Shown one piece after another: positions 59,501-64,000 of a stretch of DNA of 64,000 nucleotides. The position numbers and the translations under genes are program-made. Every line of letters begins with the position of its first letter. Within the stretch, counting starts at the first letter, position 1. Below the pieces are notes generated by a model. That model was not told the DNA's origin. It saw only the letters and a list, made by a program, of their open reading frames with translations, and did no database searches. The stretch covers positions 1-64,000 of the forward strand of contig JAOASG010000063.1 in assembly GCA_025210235.1 (NCBI GenBank), in the 5' to 3' direction. Origin of the DNA: Vallitalea sp. GTDB lineage: Bacteria > Bacillota > Clostridia > Lachnospirales > Vallitaleaceae.

Positions 59501-59936
59501 TACTAAATAGCTGCTCTAATTGTTTTTTTGTGGTATTAATTATAGATTCATATTCATCTATAATTTTTTTGTCTTTATTTTGTAATGATGTAATAATGTC
59601 CATCATCTCTTTATTCATTGTAATATTTTTATTCCATATATTACTTAATGATGGTCTTTTATTAGATACACTATTTATTTCTTTAGAAATATATTTCAAT
59701 CTAACCTTATCTCCTTTAGTTTCTTCTAATTGGAAACTACATTTTTCCCCTACATCTTCTTTAATATTAATTTCAGAAGGAACCATAATCTCTTTATTCA
59801 TTACTTCAATTAATGTACCTTCACTACTTTTGTTTTTTACAACACCCTCTATATTACATCCGTTACTATAACTTGGTTTTACGTTAGAATTATCAATTTT
59901 AAATGTATTCCTTAATGCATCTGATATAGTATTCAT
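56508..59936 (-). CDS. Very large FliK-like/DUF6240-type flagellar-locus protein
   Basis: 1142 residues, Asn/Lys/Ile/Glu rich, mostly helical, without signal peptide. The N-terminal 100 residues (SNGCNIEGVVKNKSSEGTLI ... CSFQLEETKGDKVRLKYI) form a small beta domain. The long middle repeats a helical unit around phrases like NLMEAAKYIRRNNG and ETAKTFIKNDMEINKEDIE. The last 150 residues (IQIPIMLNGEITQLNMYYME ... LRDILGDIGYDKISIEYESK) look like the C-terminal domain of hook-length control protein FliK. Position next to flagellin supports a flagellar role; the family name is from memory. Confidence 0.65.
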   Translation of the reverse strand: MNTISDALRNTFKIDNSNVKPSYSNGCNIEGVVKNKSSEGTLIEVMNKEIMVPSEINIKEDVGEKCSFQLEETKGDKVRLKYISKEINSVSNKRPSLSNIWNKNITMNKEMMDIITSLQNKDKKIIDEYESIINTTKKQLEQLFSKVTDEDILEIINKDYDPEKITIDLFEKIISNNKLAVTNNDTKKIKEEVDKELERYAKIFGSKEEIKSIIKELKEKNLPVTEYNIMKIRSTLNKFDAIKDLKDEAILNVLRNNIELTVEKVYEAKYSSGKVNNSHNTYGSSLVEQNNPPISDHELKHLEPQIEKIFKRENIEINNNTLETAKTFIKNDMEINKEDIEKYLYIKDIKKNINPKQIIDKAVDNIIHNNKIDDIKLDETYKENKIDNTIENNNKDDDKIKDKMKNDIKSKKILHNLPKIKDDNIKSLIKNNEDINLSTLEKELNNNESSNNDLSNKKDFSQEQQKEYITAKRQLEEIRLKMTIESANRLLNNGIKIDTAPLNELVKELRKIEEVEIKKELSGVGVENSKTNVSKMEEVLTTLEKTKNTSANILGKVMNKTVDFTLKAMTSNGETNTISNNQLEMYDKLGTKPRADLGDNIKKAFGQLEKILNDLGIEASNKNLRAAKILSHNEMEISINNINNIKVIDQKVNMILNRLHPSIVAHMIKDNLSPIDMDVNEVIEYMDDFDELLGEDLNDKIGKYIHEMDKSNSLSEKERKSMIGIYRMLNTISKSEGRAVGFLIKKDLEMTLNNLMEAAKYIRRNNGKKTDINVSIDDSYGVLETLKYDSETARQQIQEAFEKAGLKATNNVKLIDAIEEFELKITEDTLIDMKYLENNLKELIRKASPNNLKRILEDNKIMDKSIDEIIDFIDENKEFQEVETKQIRDQLNQIRNVSGEAIKFLEELQMPINLKNLNTIDNLLQNNNELSNKLKNLMNEIKESSIDSDIINELSTTLDDLHSGEDIQLIYSQLQKELREIKGKTFQLNRNKRINISDNLKDINRIIDINKELENKEDYIQIPIMLNGEITQLNMYYMEKNKTEGESLKVLLSLNTKNIGIVHSLISMNNEEIHLNISSSIDQETTYIKKFDKDLRDILGDIGYDKISIEYESKKIETPLDSHKKVIQNKGIDKKGSFEISI

Positions 59937-59988
59937 CCCAAATCAACCCCAATTTATTTTAATAATTATTAATATCAGCATTAAAACA

Positions 59989-60040
59989 ATGAGCCTAGCC
60001 GATACGGTATTACCCATACCATATTTCGTGTAAACCTCAT
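59989..60040. repeat. Long palindromic family, apex-less remnant (copy D)
   Basis: ATGAG-CCTA-GCCGATACGGTAT on the left and ATACCATATTTCG-TGTAAAC-CTCAT on the right keep the outer stem and base loop of copies A and B, but the apex is reduced to four bases. Confidence 0.65.
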
Positions 60041-60130
60041 GTTTATTATATCGACAATATAATTCATATTATTAATGATAGGATATATAAGAAAAAAGCG
60101 ACTTATTGCTAGAATTTTATTTATAAAAAA

Positions 60131-60190
60131 AACACTCTTCATACTCTTTATTGAGTTTATCTTATCTCAATAAATTATAAAAAGAGTGTT
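60131..60190 (-). terminator. Terminator of the LysM protein gene
   Basis: AACACTCTT/AAGAGTGTT outer stem enclosing TTTATTGAG/CTCAATAAA; on the minus strand a run of T follows. It lies about 20 bases after the stop at 60209. Confidence 0.85.
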
Positions 60191-60208
60191 AAAGTAAATA
60201 AAGTTTTA

Positions 60209-62209
60209 TTATTTTACTGGAATTGCTAATACTTGACCTTCAAATATTTTATGAACATCTTTAATAAGTCCTTTGTTCGCTTCTACAATTTTATTATATG
60301 CTTTTGCATCTTTATAGAATTTTTTAGCAATTTTAGCTAATGTATCACCAGCTTTAACTACATATACTTTAGTGTTTTCGTCTTCAACAGGTGGTAAGAA
60401 TTTTGCAGGTTCAGGAAGAACTAATGTATCACCAACATTAAGTTTATCATGTGTTTTCTTAAGATATTCTCTATTAGCTTTACAAATAGCTTCTTTCATT
60501 GAGTAATCTCCATAGTATCTTAATGAAATATTACCAATAGTATCATATCTTTTAATTTCAAGACTAGTTGGCATAACTTTTTCTTCTACTTTTTCTTCTA
60601 CTTTTTCTTCTTCATTTTGGTTATCTACAATTTCTTCAGCTGCATCTATGTTTTGTTCAGTTGTATCTACTATTCCTGTATCTATATCTTCAACAGGTGT
60701 TCCTTCAACACTATCAGCTTTTTTATAATCATTTATGTCAACATTAGATTTAGTTGTAGCGTTATTAATTTCTGTATTCATAGCTTCTAATGTATCAAAT
60801 GTTTTTATATATATTTTTCCCTCATTTTTAAGTTTTGCATATGATTTAACTTCTGTTTGTCCAATAACACTTCTAATAATTGAGGCTAATTTATCATCTC
60901 CACCTGATACTTTAAGAATAGGTTTAATAATAGATCCTAAACCAGGAATTTTATAAATTAACTCTGTGATCATAACTCCTGCGTCACCATTACCAAGAAC
61001 ATCGTTAAGAGAAACTTCTTTAACTTCTTTCTTTTCTGAACCATCTTTATTTGTTTTTACGTTTCCATCTTTATCTTTTTTAGTTTCTTCAGTAACATAA
61101 GCTAATGAATTAATAGCATCTTTAATACTATCTCTTGCACCATTACTTATTGGATTTCCAAATGGTACTAAAGCATTAATTCCATCTTGAATTCCATCAG
61201 CAATTTCAAATGCTAAATCAGCTGGTTTCTCGAATTTATTAGTATAAATAACTTCAAGTTGTTCAGCATTTGCACTGTTATCTACAGTAGCTACAAATGC
61301 AACTTCTTCTTTGTTAAGAGCTCTTTTTTGTGTAGGAATTTCTGTATCTCCTAATTTAAGAGTAACTGTAAAATCATCTCTTCTACCATATTTAAGTCCA
61401 GTAATAACAATTAAGTTAGTTCCTTTGATTTTGTCAGATTTTATAGTATATGTAAAATTCATACCATCTACGTCATCACTTGGTAATATACCATCTGTAT
61501 ATGGGTCAATATCCACTAAAGCTGTTTCTTCTAATTCACTATTAATTGCACTTGCTACTTTATCTCCATAAACAAAAGAGTATGGTAGTAAATCTGCTAC
61601 ATATTCACCAACATTAATATCTCCAGATGTCCCTGCTACTTCATCAATTACAAAATTACTCCAGTAATCAGTAAGTCCAATATCCATTAATGCTTTTTTT
61701 AATTTTTTCTCTGCTTCGAAAGGCATTTTTTTAGATTTTACATTTTCTCCATATGTAAATGTTCCTGTTTCTTTTGATAAAACATTAGTTGCAGTATTAA
61801 CATCCATTGTTAGAACAGGTAATAAATCAAGTTCACTTAAATTTGGATTATCTTTTAGAATATCATCTAATACATCACTAACATCATCGATTGCATTTTT
61901 AGTCCAATCTGTTGCATCATCAATTGCATTTTCTGTCCAATCTTTTGCGTCATCAACTGCATTTTCTGTCCAATCTTTTGCGTCATCAACTGCATTTTCT
62001 GTCCAATCTTTTGCGTCATCAACTGCATTTTCTGTCCAATCTTTTGCTTTTTCAGTTGTTTCTTTTACTGTGTCAGTAGCTTCTTTTACAGTATCTTTTA
62101 CAGTATCTTTAACTTTATCAAACCATCCCGCATTTACATTAACACTTTGTGATAATAATAACGTTGATGCTAAAGTTACTGATAATGTTGTTCTCATAAT
62201 CTTTTTCAT
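60209..62209 (-). CDS. Secreted protein with 11-residue helical repeats and two C-terminal LysM domains
   Basis: 666 residues. Signal peptide 1-27. Residues about 30-115 are amphipathic repeats, including five units of the type DWTENAVDDAK. A central domain (about 120-480) is not recognised. Two LysM domains close the protein (SLEIKRYDTIGNISLRYYGD, about 555-605; KVYVVKAGDTLAKIAKKFYK, about 613-666), which bind peptidoglycan. No catalytic domain is visible. GGAGGGATACA precedes the ATG. Probably a wall-bound structural or adhesive protein. Confidence 0.82.
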   Translation of the reverse strand: MKKIMRTTLSVTLASTLLLSQSVNVNAGWFDKVKDTVKDTVKEATDTVKETTEKAKDWTENAVDDAKDWTENAVDDAKDWTENAVDDAKDWTENAIDDATDWTKNAIDDVSDVLDDILKDNPNLSELDLLPVLTMDVNTATNVLSKETGTFTYGENVKSKKMPFEAEKKLKKALMDIGLTDYWSNFVIDEVAGTSGDINVGEYVADLLPYSFVYGDKVASAINSELEETALVDIDPYTDGILPSDDVDGMNFTYTIKSDKIKGTNLIVITGLKYGRRDDFTVTLKLGDTEIPTQKRALNKEEVAFVATVDNSANAEQLEVIYTNKFEKPADLAFEIADGIQDGINALVPFGNPISNGARDSIKDAINSLAYVTEETKKDKDGNVKTNKDGSEKKEVKEVSLNDVLGNGDAGVMITELIYKIPGLGSIIKPILKVSGGDDKLASIIRSVIGQTEVKSYAKLKNEGKIYIKTFDTLEAMNTEINNATTKSNVDINDYKKADSVEGTPVEDIDTGIVDTTEQNIDAAEEIVDNQNEEEKVEEKVEEKVMPTSLEIKRYDTIGNISLRYYGDYSMKEAICKANREYLKKTHDKLNVGDTLVLPEPAKFLPPVEDENTKVYVVKAGDTLAKIAKKFYKDAKAYNKIVEANKGLIKDVHKIFEGQVLAIPVK
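61885..62047 (-). repeat. 33-bp coding tandem repeats in the LysM protein gene
   Basis: Five consecutive 33-base units encode the 11-residue motif DWTENAVDDAK with small changes (NAIDDAT, TKNAIDDVS in the last two). The first three are nearly identical at DNA level, which suggests recent expansion. Confidence 0.85.
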
Positions 62210-62543
62210 TGTATCCCTCCTAAATTAGTTTAACTTATAGTTAAAAGCTTTTATTATTGCTTTTATCTTCTTCCTTAATATATCTGACTACATTTGTAAT
62301 AACCAAATATAAAAATACATGCATTAATATCTTGTATAGAACTTTGTCTATTTTTAACAAATACTAATACATATGTAATCACTTTAATTATTTTTAAAAG
62401 TTTAGTATCAAGAAAATTTTACCACAATTTTAATATCTTGTAAATACTAAATTTTATGAAATTGTTATAAATCTGTTTAATACCTCTTTGTGATGATTGA
62501 TTTTCTTACTATTTTTCAATATAATTAATGTAGGTGATATTCT
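62210..62543. other. Divergent intergenic region between the LysM gene and blaR1
   Basis: 334 bp. It contains an inverted repeat TTTAACT/AGTTAAA (62229-62245) in the leader of the LysM gene and the blaR1 promoter near the right end. No small gene seen. Confidence 0.5.
62497..62525 (+). promoter_or_regulatory. Promoter of the blaR1-type gene
   Basis: TTGATT (62497-62502), 17 bases, TATAAT (62520-62525). The transcript would start only about 12 bases before the ATG at 62544, leaving room for the GTAGGTGAT site. Confidence 0.6.
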
Positions 62544-63986
62544 ATGTTTAATATTGATTTTCTATTCGATTTATGTATAATAACCACCATTAAAGGTATA
62601 ATTATGATTTTATTAGTCTTAGGTTTGCAACGTATATTTAAGCTAGATTTTACCTCAAAATGGAATTATGCTTTATGGTCTTTAGTTATTATAAGACTTT
62701 TAATACCTACAACGCCTATAGAAAATGTTTTATCTTTATATAATTTCGGTATTATTAAAAGATTTAAGTTTACAATTAATGACCTTCTATTAGGGCGATT
62801 GGGTTCTTCTGACAGTAACTTTGAATTTATTGGCAATAAAATATCTGTTATGTCACTAGTAGATAATTCTTTTAAATTTGATTGGATTCACTTTTTTAGC
62901 ATCTTATGGGTAATAGGAGTCATGTTATTATTCATCGTATTTATCTATATTAATGTTAAATTATTTACTTTATTAAGACATAGATGCCATGATGAAAAAC
63001 TTTTACATATTTTAGAATCATGCAAAATAAAATTAGATATAAAGAAAAACATACATGTTTATATATCAAATGTTTCTTCACCTATGACTTTTGGAATATT
63101 ATTTCCAAGAATTGTTATTTCTGAAGATGTTATAACCCATCTAAATGAAAAACAACTAGAATATATTTTTTTACATGAACTAGTTCATATAAAAAGACAT
63201 GATGTGCTATTTAATTTTTTAGGAATGATTGTATGCATTATCTATTGGTTTAACCCCTTAATATGGTATGTATTTTTTAAAAGTAAAAAAGATTGTGAGT
63301 TAGCTTGCGATGAAACAGTACTAAAATATTTAGACCATGAGGAATATGTAGGGTATGGGCATACTCTTATTCAGATGTTACAACTAAGTATTTCAAATAA
63401 CATTGGAAATTCTTTAGTCACTAAAGCACTTATAAATGATCGTTCAGAAGCTAACGCTCGTATTTTTCAAATAAAGACTTATCATAAGAAAAGAAAATCT
63501 GTTATTGTATTATCAGTTTTTTTTCTTATGTTTATTGGATTTCTTGGATTAAATGAAGATACTAGCACAAGACCTTTTATGTCTTATAATAAAGAAAATC
63601 TATACAATTTATTGGATTCCTCAGAAGAGAAAGTTCTTTCAAGTTTTGGAAATCCAGTACATAAGTTTTATATAAAGGTTAAAGATAAACCATATAATAT
63701 TTTATTTTATAATATTTTAGGTGAAAAAGTAGAATTTTGGTATGATGGTAATATAGGCCATACAAAAAGAAAGCTTTTAGAAATTACAACTACAAGTTAT
63801 AAAGATATTCATCAAAATATGCGTATCCCTAAAGCAAAAGAAATAGCATCAAAAAATAATCTAGAATTAATTACTGTAAAAACTTTTGATTATTTAACTA
63901 AATATATTTACAAGGATAATAATTACTTTGTAATGTTACTTGCAGATAATAAAACAAACAAAGTCTATAGCATATCATTGTATTGA
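62544..63986 (+). CDS. BlaR1/MecR1-family M56 membrane metallopeptidase
   Basis: 480 residues. Four or five membrane segments; the zinc site is HELVHIKRHD at about residues 211-220, with the downstream Glu in CELACDETVLKYL. The C-terminal 150 residues after the last membrane segment (about 320-340) form an extracellular part that is not a penicillin-binding domain (SSEEKVLSSFGNPVHKFYIK), so the signal sensed is probably not a beta-lactam. BlaR1 proteins usually cut a BlaI-type repressor; none is seen just upstream. Another gene starts at once downstream. Confidence 0.85.
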   Translation: MFNIDFLFDLCIITTIKGIIMILLVLGLQRIFKLDFTSKWNYALWSLVIIRLLIPTTPIENVLSLYNFGIIKRFKFTINDLLLGRLGSSDSNFEFIGNKISVMSLVDNSFKFDWIHFFSILWVIGVMLLFIVFIYINVKLFTLLRHRCHDEKLLHILESCKIKLDIKKNIHVYISNVSSPMTFGILFPRIVISEDVITHLNEKQLEYIFLHELVHIKRHDVLFNFLGMIVCIIYWFNPLIWYVFFKSKKDCELACDETVLKYLDHEEYVGYGHTLIQMLQLSISNNIGNSLVTKALINDRSEANARIFQIKTYHKKRKSVIVLSVFFLMFIGFLGLNEDTSTRPFMSYNKENLYNLLDSSEEKVLSSFGNPVHKFYIKVKDKPYNILFYNILGEKVEFWYDGNIGHTKRKLLEITTTSYKDIHQNMRIPKAKEIASKNNLELITVKTFDYLTKYIYKDNNYFVMLLADNKTNKVYSISLY

Positions 63987-63997
63987 GGAGATAATAC

Positions 63998-64000
63998 ATG
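63998..64000 (+). CDS. Start codon of a further gene downstream of blaR1
   Basis: The last three bases are ATG, preceded by GAGGAGATAATAC and 11 bases after the blaR1-type stop codon. The arrangement indicates a co-transcribed gene that lies outside the window. Confidence 0.6.

Overview
The window is a stretch of very AT-rich chromosome from an anaerobic, flagellated, Gram-positive-type bacterium, most likely a clostridium of the Lachnospirales kind. Evidence for this is the four-subunit pyruvate:ferredoxin oxidoreductase, pyruvate formate-lyase with its activase, small clostridial ferredoxin, S-layer-homology surface proteins, a SigD-type flagellin promoter, MecA, and strong AGGAGG ribosome binding sites. 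I do not assign a genus. No rRNA, tRNA, CRISPR array, prophage or transposase gene was seen.

Layout. 1-9.3 kb: two tandem paralogous S-layer-type giant proteins on the minus strand; the first is cut by the window edge. 9.5-14.6 kb: a Leloir galactose operon on the minus strand (LacI-type regulator, galK, galE, galT) with promoter and candidate operator. 15.3-22.7 kb: murG, a HIT protein, a sensor-less histidine kinase, a secreted SH3b-CAP protein, a flavodoxin-SCP2 fusion, a hypothetical protein and a rhomboid protease. 22.9-26.0 kb: the por operon. 26.2-34.6 kb: a Tad/Flp-type pilus machine on the minus strand (kinase-ParA-like fusion, CpaB, CpaE, TadA, TadB, TadC, two tiny pilin-like peptides, two minor pilin-like proteins). 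35.0-45.0 kb: divergent from it, an SLH protein and two very large secreted proteins, probably the cell-surface partners of the pilus. 45.3-49 kb: purA, mecA, a DUF1858 protein and a GntR regulator. 49.5-53 kb: pflB, pflA and a 2[4Fe-4S] ferredoxin. 53-60 kb: a MerR-like protein, fliS, a large flagellin and a 1142-residue FliK-like protein. 60.2-64 kb: a secreted LysM protein and a BlaR1-type membrane peptidase.

The most unusual content is between the genes. Two families of palindromic intergenic DNA recur. The long family (full copies near 15.1, 20.6 and 45.2 kb, remnants near 22.8 and 60.0 kb) forms a long stem with a conserved internal loop at its base and two apical hairpins whose loops end in GAC. 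Its stem is preserved by compensatory base changes between two copies whose apices are almost identical. The short family (about 90-120 bp, 18-bp terminal inverted repeats ending in TA) looks like a MITE; one copy provides the stop codon of galK and others sit between the pilin-like genes. Neither family is explained by any gene in the window. Promoters with 17-bp spacing, several overlapped by inverted repeats, are visible for the S-layer gene, the gal operon, pflB and blaR1; the por promoter has an 18-bp spacer and a palindrome over its -10.
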